Both the position numbers and the translations under genes were made by a program. A stretch of DNA of 64,000 nt from positions 1 through 64,000 of the forward strand of contig NC_014389.1 in assembly GCF_000145035.1 (NCBI RefSeq), read 5' to 3'. The first letter of the stretch is position 1, and the number at the start of each line of letters is the position of its first letter. The notes below the pieces were generated by a model, which was given only the letters and a program-made list of their open reading frames with translations, did no database searches and was not told where the DNA came from. This document shows positions 1 through 8,456 of this stretch, one piece after another. Origin of the DNA: Butyrivibrio proteoclasticus B316 (GTDB lineage Bacteria; Bacillota; Clostridia; Lachnospirales; Lachnospiraceae).

Positions 1-1191
1 ATGAAAAAAAGTAGTGAACTTTCACTAATAAAAAATAGGGACTATAAAAAATCCAACGAACTTATAAATGCCAAGGGAAAGGGTACTATACTAAGTCAAA
101 AACTCTTTGCACTTGGAATGCTTCATGTTACCGTTGATGAAACCCATAGTGTTGTTGCTACGATAGCAGGCAAGGAACTAAGAGCAGCTTTTAAATCTGA
201 TTCTGGCAGTCTATATACACATATAGAAGAAGCTTGTGATAAAAGCATGTCCAGCACTGGGGCTACAATCTTTGATTGGCAAATCCTAGAAAAAGATCCG
301 GATAAAGACTCACTTGTTGCAAGACAGGTAGTAACCGATGCAGAGTTTAAAGACGGAACGCTAAAGCTTAGATATAACAACAAACTTACAGATAAAATCA
401 TAGACTTAAAAACCAACTATACAATACTGAGCCTTTCCGAAACGATGTCTATTAAATCGGTTCATACATTAAAGCTTCATGAGATCTTAAAGAGTGCTTA
501 TGACCTTGAGTGCGCACGCACCAAAGACAATGGGGAACATCTATTTTACTTTCATAATATGGACTTAAAGCTAAGGCTTGGAATTGTAACGGCAAGGGGT
601 GACAGGGTAGTTGCAAAAGAATTAGCCAAGGAATATCCGGATTATGAGATGATCACAGAAAGGTTAAATAAAAGCGGCGATAACAAGTATGTTGAATACA
701 AGGACTTTAATAAGTCTGTAATCAAGAAGGCTGTTGATGAGCTAAACAAAAAGACAAACCTTAGGGTAAAATACGAAGGACATAAGGTGGGCAGGCTTAA
801 AGTTGGAATAAACTTTTGGGTTTCAAAAGCAGATAATAAGCCTACTGGTAAAGAATCGGTAAAACCAGTCTTATCCGATAAGGACAAGGATGCTATCCTA
901 GATGATTTATATGAAGTAATGCATTGTGATTTTAAATTGGCAGAGATTCGTGAAATATGCAAACATGCGGACTTTGATAAAACTAAGATTCTTAACGCAT
1001 ATGAATATATGCATAGCTACAACAGCAGCATTGATATCCCTATTGCTTTTATGAAGTCTGCAATATCAAATGAATATAGCGTAGAATCGCTTAAGAAAAT
1101 AACAAAAGTACCTAAAAATGCATTTAACAGGTTTGAACAAAATACAAATGAAAATTTCGAGCTTCTTGAAAAACAGCTATTGGATAATTAG
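1..1191 (+). CDS. Rep_3-family plasmid replication initiator
   Basis: This 396-residue protein has the build of Rep_3 (RepB/RepE-like) initiators, which bind iterons and open the origin of theta-replicating plasmids. The N-terminal winged-helix part includes the phrase LSETMSIKSVHTLKLHEILK, where such proteins have a conserved Y/F-x-R/K-LYE-like helix. A second winged-helix region follows around residues 200-280 (YKDFNKSVIKKAVDELNKKT, then a strand-rich stretch ending in INFWV). The C-terminal 100 residues are helical and may be a partner domain. The family call is from the overall pattern, not from an alignment. The gene begins at base 1, so its ribosome site and any iterons just upstream lie outside the window. 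Confidence 0.85.
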   Translation: MKKSSELSLIKNRDYKKSNELINAKGKGTILSQKLFALGMLHVTVDETHSVVATIAGKELRAAFKSDSGSLYTHIEEACDKSMSSTGATIFDWQILEKDPDKDSLVARQVVTDAEFKDGTLKLRYNNKLTDKIIDLKTNYTILSLSETMSIKSVHTLKLHEILKSAYDLECARTKDNGEHLFYFHNMDLKLRLGIVTARGDRVVAKELAKEYPDYEMITERLNKSGDNKYVEYKDFNKSVIKKAVDELNKKTNLRVKYEGHKVGRLKVGINFWVSKADNKPTGKESVKPVLSDKDKDAILDDLYEVMHCDFKLAEIREICKHADFDKTKILNAYEYMHSYNSSIDIPIAFMKSAISNEYSVESLKKITKVPKNAFNRFEQNTNENFELLEKQLLDN

Positions 1192-1212
1192 TACCTTATT
1201 AACGGAGGACTT

Positions 1213-1416
1213 ATGAATAAGATTTATAACTGTTCGGAATGCGATTACTGCTATTCCAACGAGACTATGGGATGCAATTATCTGTGTGTGAATATGGAGT
1301 CGGAATATTTTGGAGAACTTGTTGATGGGCTTGGAATTGCAGAAGAAAATAAGGAATGCGTGGTAGTAAGAGGTAAGAATTTTGATGAGCTCATCCTGGA
1401 AGACCAGTTTTCTTAA
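1213..1416 (+). CDS. Small Cys-rich protein
   Basis: A 67-residue protein starting after an excellent site (GGAGG, 6 nt before ATG), 21 nt downstream of the replication initiator and probably co-transcribed with it. The N-terminus holds five cysteines (positions 7, 10, 13, 21 and 25) in a C-x2-C-x2-C-x7-C-x3-C layout, suggesting a zinc or iron-sulfur site. I do not recognise the family. Its position directly behind rep suggests a replicon-associated role such as copy-number control, but that is only context. Confidence 0.7.
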   Translation: MNKIYNCSECDYCYSNETMGCNYLCVNMESEYFGELVDGLGIAEENKECVVVRGKNFDELILEDQFS

Positions 1417-1560
1417 AACTCCGGGCATTTTAGCAATTAGTAGTGAATGAGAGAGTATAATGTTTATGATCCGGTATACTTCTGAACTGGTTATTAATTT
1501 TATATCCTGCGCAATAGAAGCAGAAGAGTGCCGATTTATTATTTTGTAATGGAGTATTTT

Positions 1561-2253
1561 ATGGCAGATACTTTTATTTTAGGAACAACAGGAAACGGAA
1601 TTGGAACATTGAGCAAATTTCTGTTAAAGGGTATATTAAATGACCAGAAAACTCGTTATAAAGATGATGTGTCAATAGTTTTTGACTGTTCGGGTGTGTA
1701 TGAAGATATTATTCCAGATGGCGCAACCATATTTTCCATACAGAAGGGAAAACCTGGGCTTACATGCAGCAAAGCAAGAGAAGATGGCACTTTCTTGCCG
1801 GGCGATGTTTTTTATATAAAGACGGGGTTTGAACCTAATATAAAAATTGATGAGGTACTCTCTGATATGGAGCAGGTCATCTCTAATTTTTGGGCTGATA
1901 AGTTTTCAACGGGCCATGACGGGTTTATCAGTTTAATCGTTAATGCTCCGCAGTTTTATAAAACACTTGGCAGAATAATAGCACTTCATAACTTAAGAAA
2001 TAATATCTGGACATTTCAATCATCAGAGCAGCTTGAATCCATATGGAAACAGCGAGACCTTCCATGTTGTTATGACAATATTGTTGCGACGTCTATTTGT
2101 GATATGCAGACCGCTACTTTCATTGCAGAGCTTACAGGAAGAACAACTGAAAATATTTTATCTTGCTGCACAGCTGGTGAGAGAGTGCTGCTTGTAGAAA
2201 ATGGACATCTGCATCTTTACAACAAAGAGGACTGTTTCTCTTATATTTTATGA
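1561..2253 (+). CDS. VirD4/TraG-like ATPase homolog with degenerate Walker A
   Basis: The start is the ATG six bases after ATGGAG; an in-frame upstream codon lacks a ribosome site. The 230-residue protein opens with ILGTTGNGIGT, which aligns with the GxxGxGKS/T P-loop of FtsK/VirD4 ATPases, but the essential Lys is Ile. A Walker B-like strand follows (VSIVFD). The C-terminal half resembles the end of VirD4/TraG coupling proteins: a Q-S-x2-Q-L segment (FQSSEQLES), a 'disordered/none' strand and an M-Q-T-A-T-x-I-A-E-L-T-G helix, matching the D-x-x-T-A-x-x-x-S-x-x-x-G pattern of that family. It is much shorter than a real coupling protein and has no membrane segment, so it is probably not an active motor. 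Family assignment is by eye. Confidence 0.6.
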   Translation: MADTFILGTTGNGIGTLSKFLLKGILNDQKTRYKDDVSIVFDCSGVYEDIIPDGATIFSIQKGKPGLTCSKAREDGTFLPGDVFYIKTGFEPNIKIDEVLSDMEQVISNFWADKFSTGHDGFISLIVNAPQFYKTLGRIIALHNLRNNIWTFQSSEQLESIWKQRDLPCCYDNIVATSICDMQTATFIAELTGRTTENILSCCTAGERVLLVENGHLHLYNKEDCFSYIL

Positions 2254-2261
2254 GATGTGTG

Positions 2262-2645
2262 TCAAAGTGTTTCTGCCATTGCAAGATCACTATCTATACC
2301 ATCCATAATAAATTCAAGGTATGTCCTAGCCAGGACTTCATCAAGTTCTTCCGCATCTATTAGTTCTTCATCCGTTACAATTCCGGTGTGGAGCTTCCCT
2401 TTATATCTTACATGATATTTGAGTCCGATATCTACTTCGTCATATGCGTTCGGTTCAAGGATCCATTTAAGCAAAATATTTGTTCGCTGCCTTTTGTACG
2501 TGTAGTCAAACTGCATATCAGGAAGATTTTCTACAGACAAAAGCATCTTTTTAAATGCAAGAGCATCTTCTTCATCAGTTCCCATGAGAACGTCCTGATA
2601 GGTATTTTCAATCCTTTTCTTCATTTCCTTTGACAGTTTGAACAT
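2262..2645 (-). CDS. Hypothetical protein downstream of recombinase
   Basis: A 127-residue acidic protein with a strong AAAGGAGG site. It lies 12 nt behind the tyrosine recombinase stop and is almost certainly in the same transcript. Predicted as helix, then a strand-rich centre, then an acidic helix; no motif I recognise. It could be an accessory or directionality factor for the recombinase, but nothing in the sequence proves it. Confidence 0.65.
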   Translation of the reverse strand: MFKLSKEMKKRIENTYQDVLMGTDEEDALAFKKMLLSVENLPDMQFDYTYKRQRTNILLKWILEPNAYDEVDIGLKYHVRYKGKLHTGIVTDEELIDAEELDEVLARTYLEFIMDGIDSDLAMAETL

Positions 2646-2657
2646 AGACCGCCTCCT

Positions 2658-3716
2658 TTAATCGCTTTCTTCAGTATCTCTGTAACTTGATAAAAGAATA
2701 TTTCTTCCTTCTTTTTTCTGTTTATCTGAGACTTCGGCATAAATAGTAGTTGTCGCTATTGATTTATGTCCCATGGCCTTGCTGGTTCGATAAATATCTC
2801 CGGTAGCGCTGTACAGATCTGTTGCAAATGTTGCGCGCAGTCTATGCGGAGTAAGACCATTGGGGTGGGAGGGTAATCCTGCTTGCTGGTACTTTTTTAT
2901 TAGTTTTTCAACAGCACGTACGCCTATTCTTTGTTTTTTTCTTGAAATAAAAAGAGCGGTTTCATCGTCAGTAAGTTCCATCTCTTCACGTTCGGCCAGA
3001 TATTCCCTAAGAATCAGATCTGTTTCATCATCTAAATATACGCGTTCAATATTACCGCCTTTTCTTACAACTCTGAGGCTGTGTTCTCGCAGATTTACAT
3101 CACTTATATCAAGGCCGACAAGCTCTGAAACTCGAATCCCTGTAAATAAAAAGACCCTGGCGATTGTATAATCCCTAAGCCATTGGCGTTCATGATATGG
3201 AAGCTGCCTTTTGGTAAGACCGGTGCCATTCATAACAGCCGATAAGAACTGGCTCTTTTCGCCTTCGTATAATCTGTTTACCTCTTTTCTTTTGACCGCT
3301 GGCCTTCTTACTGCAGATACAGGATTATCTGCAAGCTTCCTTCTTTTAACATAAAAGGTAAATAAGGAAGATAGGGTGGAGAGGAAACGGTTTATAGTCC
3401 TGGGCTTTCTAAATACATCCTTATCCGGATGTTTATACCATTTCATGCATTCGTCCATGTCCTCACAGGAAAGCTGCATCATATCAACCAATGTATATTC
3501 GGGTATTGGTTTGTCTTTATATTTCTCAATACGAGAAGAAAGGAAAGTAAAAAAGTCCACAAAATCGTATGTATACTGTAAAAGCGTTGATACGCTAAGA
3601 TAATCACGGCTTGATTCAATATAATCTTGGACAAATTTAGGTAGTCTTATTATTTGTGACTCAAGCTGTTCTAAAAATACAGCTTCTTGTTCATCCTTAA
3701 ATGAAAAGTTCCCCAT
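2658..3716 (-). CDS. Tyrosine recombinase (XerC/XerD-like)
   Basis: A 352-residue site-specific recombinase. The start is the ATG behind AAAGGAGTTTGT; the frame stays open further upstream but has no ribosome site. Residues about 25-115 form a SAM-like core-binding domain (VSTLLQYTYDFVDFFTFL). The catalytic domain shows the first Arg in FTGIRVSELVGLD, the Lys strand (VVRKGGNIERV), H-x-x-R in LTPHRLRATFATDLY, the second His in MGHKSIATTTIY and the nucleophilic Tyr in TIYAEVSD. Length matches XerC/D and phage/plasmid resolvases (300-350 residues). A long perfect inverted repeat lies 87 nt upstream. Likely roles are multimer resolution or integration/excision. Confidence 0.92.
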   Translation of the reverse strand: MGNFSFKDEQEAVFLEQLESQIIRLPKFVQDYIESSRDYLSVSTLLQYTYDFVDFFTFLSSRIEKYKDKPIPEYTLVDMMQLSCEDMDECMKWYKHPDKDVFRKPRTINRFLSTLSSLFTFYVKRRKLADNPVSAVRRPAVKRKEVNRLYEGEKSQFLSAVMNGTGLTKRQLPYHERQWLRDYTIARVFLFTGIRVSELVGLDISDVNLREHSLRVVRKGGNIERVYLDDETDLILREYLAEREEMELTDDETALFISRKKQRIGVRAVEKLIKKYQQAGLPSHPNGLTPHRLRATFATDLYSATGDIYRTSKAMGHKSIATTTIYAEVSDKQKKEGRNILLSSYRDTEESD

Positions 3717-3802
3717 ACAAACTCCTTTCTTCATTACGTATATTGTAGCACCAGAAGGGTATCCTTTGGGTGCAAAAAGTAGTTTGTTTTTTATATTATA
3801 AT

Positions 3803-3841
3803 AAAGTAGTTCGCTAAATACAACATTTAGCGAACTACTTT
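3803..3841. repeat. 17-bp perfect inverted repeat upstream of recombinase
   Basis: Two 17-base arms (AAAGTAGTTCGCTAAAT and its exact complement) flank a 5-base centre ACAAC. It lies in the leader of the tyrosine recombinase gene. It could be a recombinase core site, an operator or an mRNA hairpin; the arms are longer and the centre shorter than in typical Xer sites (11-bp arms, 6-8 bp spacer). Confidence 0.8.
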
Positions 3842-3922
3842 CACTATATAGAAAACCCACAAAGGCATTTTTATCAAGGCATAGTCTTTTGCTGTAACTG
3901 TTTTACTTTTTTCTAAAATAAA

Positions 3923-3948
3923 AGCGCCCTCTTTTATCAGAGAACGCT
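3923..3948 (-). terminator. Probable terminator after the VirB11-like operon
   Basis: An interrupted stem (AGCG-cc-CTCT ... AGAG-aa-CGCT), followed on the minus strand by an A/T-rich TTTTATTTT run, sits 30 nt past the stop of the VirB11-like gene. Confidence 0.55.
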
Positions 3949-3977
3949 CAAATTTTATATATGACATCAAATAAAGC

Positions 3978-4919
3978 TTAATCGGACACTTTGATCACGT
4001 TTAAAGAAAACACCTTATTTACAAATGCACATTCATATATATTCATTTTGTGCTTTGGATTTGCAACAAGCTCTACGATAATTCCCTGGTAATCAGGAAT
4101 ATTTTCAAGTAAGAAATCCTTCTTATATGTAGTAAATACTGCTTTAGCCCCAGTATGGAGCTTTCTTTGCATGAATTCCATATCTTCTTTTGCTTCAATT
4201 TCATCTATGCAAGAATACTGCAGTTCTGATTCCGAGCACATTTTCATCATGAGCATCAAAAGCGTTGATTTACCTGAAGATAGATCTCCGGTTATTACAA
4301 TATTCTTGCCTTCATTTACAGCATTTTTTAATACACGTAAATACTTGCCATTCCAGACCGGCTTTTTGCCTATTTCGTCTATAGAAAGAGTTCTTAGAGC
4401 TTTTTTCTCTTCGGTTCTCTTCTTTTCTCCTGTGACAGTCTTTTTTATTGAGCCATCTGGGGCAGCTTGTTCCCTAAGATATCTTTTTATGCTTCCAGCT
4501 CCATTCTGATAATGGACTTCTGTTAACTGGCAACCCTTTTTAAGAATTTTTCCTAAGAGTTCCTGTACTAGAACTTTATTAGCACCAATACCACTAAGAC
4601 CTTTTTTAAGTCCTAGCGCCATGGCAGAAACCAGATAAACCTGTGATGGTTTGTTTATGCATCCGATACATTCGGTAACACCAAGGATAGCAACCTGGTT
4701 GGCTGTATATGTTCCAGCATCTCCCGTCACCACCTTCAGGTGCCCATGGAATTCGATTCCACATTTATAATGACTGTTACCAGAGGGACTGGCTCCGGAT
4801 CCAGTTGTCCATATAATGATCCCATCTTTCAGATCTTCTTTAAGCTTATTTATTGTGACTGTATTTCCATTGTAAACTCTTGTTTGAAAGTTAATATCTT
4901 CTGCCTGAATTTCCGACAT
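3978..4919 (-). CDS. Degenerate RNase H-like domain fused to VirB11/CpaF-type ATPase
   Basis: A 313-residue protein in two parts. Residues about 30-155 follow the RNase HI fold order (strand IIIWTTGSGA, a Y-T-A-N-Q helix, a central strand, then a final helix), but the catalytic acids are absent: the first Asp is Thr, the Glu of the N-x-x-E helix is Ala, and the Asp after the fourth strand is Ala. After a Lys-rich linker, residues about 190-300 resemble secretion ATPases of the VirB11/PilT/CpaF type: Walker A GDLSSGKST, an acidic strand, then E-x-M-Q-R-K-L-H-T-G-A and the T-T-x-x box (FTTYKKD), where the usual His is Lys. Last gene of the operon running from about 6.8 kb. Start chosen from AGGAGG. 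Confidence 0.6.
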   Translation of the reverse strand: MSEIQAEDINFQTRVYNGNTVTINKLKEDLKDGIIIWTTGSGASPSGNSHYKCGIEFHGHLKVVTGDAGTYTANQVAILGVTECIGCINKPSQVYLVSAMALGLKKGLSGIGANKVLVQELLGKILKKGCQLTEVHYQNGAGSIKRYLREQAAPDGSIKKTVTGEKKRTEEKKALRTLSIDEIGKKPVWNGKYLRVLKNAVNEGKNIVITGDLSSGKSTLLMLMMKMCSESELQYSCIDEIEAKEDMEFMQRKLHTGAKAVFTTYKKDFLLENIPDYQGIIVELVANPKHKMNIYECAFVNKVFSLNVIKVSD

Positions 4920-4952
4920 AGCAAACCTCCTGTATTTGGTCTTTTCCAGCTG

Positions 4953-5411
4953 TTAGCGCATACATACCATCTTAAATATTTTTAATAAGAAACTTGGAGC
5001 AGCGGGAGCATTATAAAATTTTGGCTCAATTACGCTATATTCTCTGCTGTTATCTAGGGGAATATTGATCCCGCATTTTATATTTGAATCGTATTTATCC
5101 AGCCATTTTGACAGTATCTCGGAGTTCTTGCAATATCCCCATGAATCAGGATTATGTTGGATACTAACAATAAGAGCGAGCGCGTCTGCAGGCTCTCCAT
5201 CTATAAGGATATCCTCATCCTCGCTGCTTATAATATAATCAAGCTGCTTACAGGTGCCAAGATATGTGCATTTTAATACAGCTTCTTCAAAAGACCAGGC
5301 CATGTTCTTCTCTATAAGAAGCTGCGAAATATCCTCATGGGATAATTCAAGGTTATCGTGTAAAAGAAGCATAGCATCTCTTACGCTTGATTCAGTGATG
5401 CAGGCGTTCAT
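4953..5411 (-). CDS. Hypothetical protein
   Basis: A 152-residue protein with a GGAGG site 6 nt before ATG. Its start overlaps the stop of the upstream membrane-protein gene by 4 nt, a sign of translational coupling. Mostly helical at the N-terminus, with no motif I recognise. Its place between a membrane protein and the VirB11-like ATPase gene suggests work in the same complex. Confidence 0.65.
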   Translation of the reverse strand: MNACITESSVRDAMLLLHDNLELSHEDISQLLIEKNMAWSFEEAVLKCTYLGTCKQLDYIISSEDEDILIDGEPADALALIVSIQHNPDSWGYCKNSEILSKWLDKYDSNIKCGINIPLDNSREYSVIEPKFYNAPAAPSFLLKIFKMVCMR

Positions 5412-5728
5412 CTTGTTACCTCCGGCTGAAGAGTGTCCCTCTGTAATTGCATTTTTGGCTGCATGTGCTTTGCGATAATAATATTGGATATGATCATGGT
5501 TTCAGCACACAATATGAAAAGCCATCGGTACTGATATAATCCGATGAAAAGTGTTGTCATAACTGCATCTACCCCTGTCGCAGAATAGTGTGCAAACTGT
5601 ACTCCGCCAATACCGGTATAGAAAGAAACCAGAAAAAGCACTGCAAAAGGGAGCATAGTAAATACTCTCACTCCCTTAAGCATTTTTATTGCATTGTCTG
5701 GATTTTTAATATAATGAACGAACCTCAT
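5408..5728 (-). CDS. Small two-helix membrane protein
   Basis: The chosen start (ATG behind GAGGAAG) lies inside the end of the upstream gene, a 23-nt overlap; the long open frame upstream is only shadow. The 106 residues contain two hydrophobic helices (around VFTMLPFAVLFLVSFYTGIG and YRWLFILCAETMIISNIIIA) separated by a short loop, with basic cytoplasmic ends. Family unknown. It is the membrane component of this operon. Confidence 0.7.
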   Translation of the reverse strand: MRFVHYIKNPDNAIKMLKGVRVFTMLPFAVLFLVSFYTGIGGVQFAHYSATGVDAVMTTLFIGLYQYRWLFILCAETMIISNIIIAKHMQPKMQLQRDTLQPEVTR

Positions 5729-6845
5729 AATCATCTTCCTCGTCTCTATCATAAGACACTTCGTCATATGGCTTATTTCCCTGTTCAACCTTTACTTCGC
5801 ACGTATGCTCCTCTGTTTTCTCCTCGTAAGTGTGGCGGTCGATATCTGTGGTCACCCCTTTTTCGAGTGCCTCTGTGGTTTCTCCTTCAAGAGCATATCT
5901 GTCAAGAACATCCGGGACATCCTTTAACTGGAATGTCTCCCTGGTTTCAGAATCCATTATCATAAGCTCACCACCCAGCTCAGTAACTTCATATGGGCCG
6001 ATATTGACAGCCTTTCGCTCGCTCTCGCGGACTGCATTGAGAAGCTTTTGCATCATCCATTCTTCATTGTAGTCATAAGCGACATCTGCGATATCTTCAT
6101 AATGTGCTTTCTCAAAAAGGCTTTCTCTAAACTCATCCTTATCAAGTGGTTCGAGCCTGCCATCTTTTTTGATAAGCCACTGAAGTGGATTTTCTCCATC
6201 AGGATCTCTTGTGAGTTCAACACTGCCAATCTGAAGCTGAGTTAAAACCGGATGAGCCATAAAATCATGAACTCCATTGATTTTTTCTTCTATCTTCTCA
6301 GGTGTGGCTGTATGGAATACAAACTGTTTTGTGTAGTCCTGCTCTGAAATCTCTTTGAGTTCCTTGAGTACTGGATTATCAATAAGACTCTTTTCATCAA
6401 TGTTTACCATGCTTGTCCTGTCGCCTTTTTCATCAACGGTCTTTGCAACAAGACCATCTTTGTTGCAGGAAATGTGAGCTATGGTCTTGTTATCTGCTGA
6501 GGCAAGAAACATATCTTTTCCAGCTTCTAATGCCAAAATAGTCTTTTCTATCTCACTAAGTTCTCTTTGTGGAGATGCCTTTACTTCCTCTTTTTTAACA
6601 GGAGCTTCTTTTTCTTCCTTCTTAAGCTCCTCTAAATCAAACCCATGCGCCTGGTCAGGATTAAGCTTATCGAAGGTTCTCTTTGGACTGAAGAATTGTT
6701 TTATAGCTTCCTTGATCTGTTTTATCATTTCAAAGAAACCAGCAAGAGGCCCTCTTCTTCTAATCTCTTCTTTTAAGAGCTTATTTTCTTCCTTGATCTC
6801 AGCATTATATTTCTTGAATTGTTCGTTTGTCTTTTTTGTTGCCAT
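5706..6845 (-). CDS. Large charged coiled-coil hypothetical protein
   Basis: A 379-residue protein starting at ATGGCAACAAAAAAG behind AAAGGAGGT; 14 earlier in-frame codons lack a ribosome site. Residues 3-35 are a Lys/Glu coiled coil, followed by a short amphipathic helix (FFEMIKQIKEAIKQFF) and a Lys/Glu-rich linker. The central region is mixed alpha/beta and the last 60 residues are strongly acidic. No signal peptide or membrane segment. I cannot assign a family; this type of long charged protein is common on large plasmids. It heads a three-gene run with overlapping ends. Confidence 0.7.
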   Translation of the reverse strand: MATKKTNEQFKKYNAEIKEENKLLKEEIRRRGPLAGFFEMIKQIKEAIKQFFSPKRTFDKLNPDQAHGFDLEELKKEEKEAPVKKEEVKASPQRELSEIEKTILALEAGKDMFLASADNKTIAHISCNKDGLVAKTVDEKGDRTSMVNIDEKSLIDNPVLKELKEISEQDYTKQFVFHTATPEKIEEKINGVHDFMAHPVLTQLQIGSVELTRDPDGENPLQWLIKKDGRLEPLDKDEFRESLFEKAHYEDIADVAYDYNEEWMMQKLLNAVRESERKAVNIGPYEVTELGGELMIMDSETRETFQLKDVPDVLDRYALEGETTEALEKGVTTDIDRHTYEEKTEEHTCEVKVEQGNKPYDEVSYDRDEEDDYEVRSLY

Positions 6846-6925
6846 CTGGGCACCTCCTTTAAGCAGATTATGTTGAATTTGGGCCAAAATAAAACGACAT
6901 CAACAGATGCCGCCTCAACATATTC

Positions 6926-7285
6926 TTAATCGGATATCGGAGTGCACAGTACTCCGTATGGGTCCGCTTTGTCATAAAGAATTGTTGTCTGAAAATTATC
7001 TGCATTAAGGTCTGCTAAAATCTGAACATTGTCACTTGTAAGTTCAGTGAGCTGTCTTTTACTCTTTGCAATATAGAAACTGAAATTTTCATCTACAGGA
7101 TTAACTACAGCTTCCTCAATTGCCTGACATGTCACCGTTGTATTGTTGTATTGATTTAGAGCTCTCCAATTCTTGGTTGTTATATTTCTTATTGTGACTC
7201 TGCTGGCCAAGCCAAAGCAGCATGTAAATGCCAGAAGTATCGCTATGCTCCTATATATGGAACTTATATATGATTCTTTTTTCAT
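6926..7285 (-). CDS. Membrane-anchored or secreted small protein
   Basis: A 119-residue protein with a basic start followed by a hydrophobic helix (residues about 12-27, IAILLAFTCCFGLA), fitting a signal anchor or uncleaved signal peptide; the remainder is polar and would lie outside the membrane. No recognised domain. It has its own leader with a CCATAATAT box also found before other genes here. It may be the first gene of the operon leading to the VirB11-like protein, 80 nt downstream. Confidence 0.65.
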   Translation of the reverse strand: MKKESYISSIYRSIAILLAFTCCFGLASRVTIRNITTKNWRALNQYNNTTVTCQAIEEAVVNPVDENFSFYIAKSKRQLTELTSDNVQILADLNADNFQTTILYDKADPYGVLCTPISD

Positions 7286-7425
7286 CTTCCGCCCTTTTCT
7301 TTAATTCAATGTTTTAACTATCTGTTTGCGATACACATATTATGGAGTAAATAAAAAATTTATAATTATTTATTACTTACATAATAATTTCATGAAATTA
7401 ATGACTGTATACTTGGAGGATAAAA

Positions 7426-8061
7426 ATGAATAGATTTAATAGAAAAAGGACTAAAAATACCGGCATTAAAACTCCGGTTATATATGTAGATAATAAGGCT
7501 CTGCTGCCTGACGCTGCCATAGACTCAATGGTAGAAAAAGTAAAGCATGACATGGAGATTATTTATTTGAAAAAAGCTGCTGTATTCGGGATTCTGGGAG
7601 CTTTTGTAAGATTTGTAGCATATGTACTTGCATTTGTCGCATGTGCTCTTTATGCAGAAAATTCTCCTGTTGTGATCCTGGGGCTAATGGTGCTTTTGTT
7701 AACCTCTGCCTTTGAAATGTCCAAAGCAAGTAACATCAATGCATTTAAAAAATTTCTGCACCATCTTTTAAAGCACGAGATATATTTATCAGCTCCTCTT
7801 TGCTCATCGCTTCTTGGCGTATTAGGGTTTATATATTTTCTTATATCTATGCCTGAAGTTTATGTAAACTATCTCGACCTTTCTGTTTTTATGAACTGGA
7901 TCAGAGCATTATATCCAATTCTTTTGATGATTCCTGTTTATATTAGCAACAAGATGGTCAATACCGAGTGGGAATCCATTACAAATGCAAAGCTTGTTAA
8001 AAAGCTTATAGCTGATGATTTTGAGATTACGGATGATAAAGAATACGTATCTAAGCTGTAA
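7426..8061 (+). CDS. Four-helix membrane protein
   Basis: A 211-residue integral membrane protein with a clear GGAGG site. A basic cytoplasmic N-terminus is followed by four hydrophobic helices (around residues 45-68, 72-92, 122-146 and 158-176) and a charged cytoplasmic tail. Family not recognised. It is a single-gene transcript, bounded by divergent transcription upstream and a strong terminator downstream. Confidence 0.75.
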   Translation: MNRFNRKRTKNTGIKTPVIYVDNKALLPDAAIDSMVEKVKHDMEIIYLKKAAVFGILGAFVRFVAYVLAFVACALYAENSPVVILGLMVLLLTSAFEMSKASNINAFKKFLHHLLKHEIYLSAPLCSSLLGVLGFIYFLISMPEVYVNYLDLSVFMNWIRALYPILLMIPVYISNKMVNTEWESITNAKLVKKLIADDFEITDDKEYVSKL

Positions 8062-8065
8062 ATAC

Positions 8066-8094
8066 AAATAGCCGGTTTTGCCGGCTATTTTTTT
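8066..8094 (+). terminator. Intrinsic terminator
   Basis: A perfect 10-bp stem (AAATAGCCGG) with a 5-base loop followed by seven T residues, five bases past the membrane-protein stop. Confidence 0.9.
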
Positions 8095-8100
8095 GCAATG

Positions 8101-8135
8101 AAATAAGCGGCAGCATTTCTGCTAACCGCCTATTT
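8101..8135 (-). terminator. Intrinsic terminator for the minus-strand genes
   Basis: AAATAAGCGG pairs imperfectly with CCGCCTATTT around a 15-base centre; on the minus strand the stem is followed by TTATTTC. It lies 70 nt beyond the stop of the 68-residue gene. Confidence 0.6.
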
Positions 8136-8205
8136 CTCACATGAAGTTACTTTCGTTATAACAATATTATATAACAGGTTATAATATTTAGTCATCTAGT
8201 CTCTT

Positions 8206-8412
8206 TTACTTTATCAGTTTGTTATATGCACTTGATAATGGCCCTTCGTCATATTCATGGAAAAATTGAGCGAATGGACTGTTCTTATCAGCGCCCCCAA
8301 CATCTTCTAAATATTGGTTTATTGCACGCTTTAGTGCCTCTTTCTCCATGCTGGTCAAATAGACAATAGAGCCTCTAAAGCTTTTATTTTCATTGTTTAC
8401 TTTTCTGCTCAA
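8206..8412 (-). CDS. Small hypothetical protein
   Basis: A 68-residue, mostly helical protein. After a basic, polar N-terminus it reads as two amphipathic helices (TSMEKEALKRAINQYLE and the C-terminus). Family unknown. It follows the 195-residue gene by 44 nt and probably belongs to the transcript headed by the XRE regulator. Confidence 0.55.
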   Translation of the reverse strand: MSRKVNNENKSFRGSIVYLTSMEKEALKRAINQYLEDVGGADKNSPFAQFFHEYDEGPLSSAYNKLIK

Positions 8413-8456
8413 TCTATGTTCTCCTATACATTCTTATGCTAAACATAAATACACAT

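Noticed and set aside
5588..5965. 125-codon plus-strand frame opposite the 5-7 kb operon
   Set aside because: It is antisense to two genes with good starts and coupled ends.
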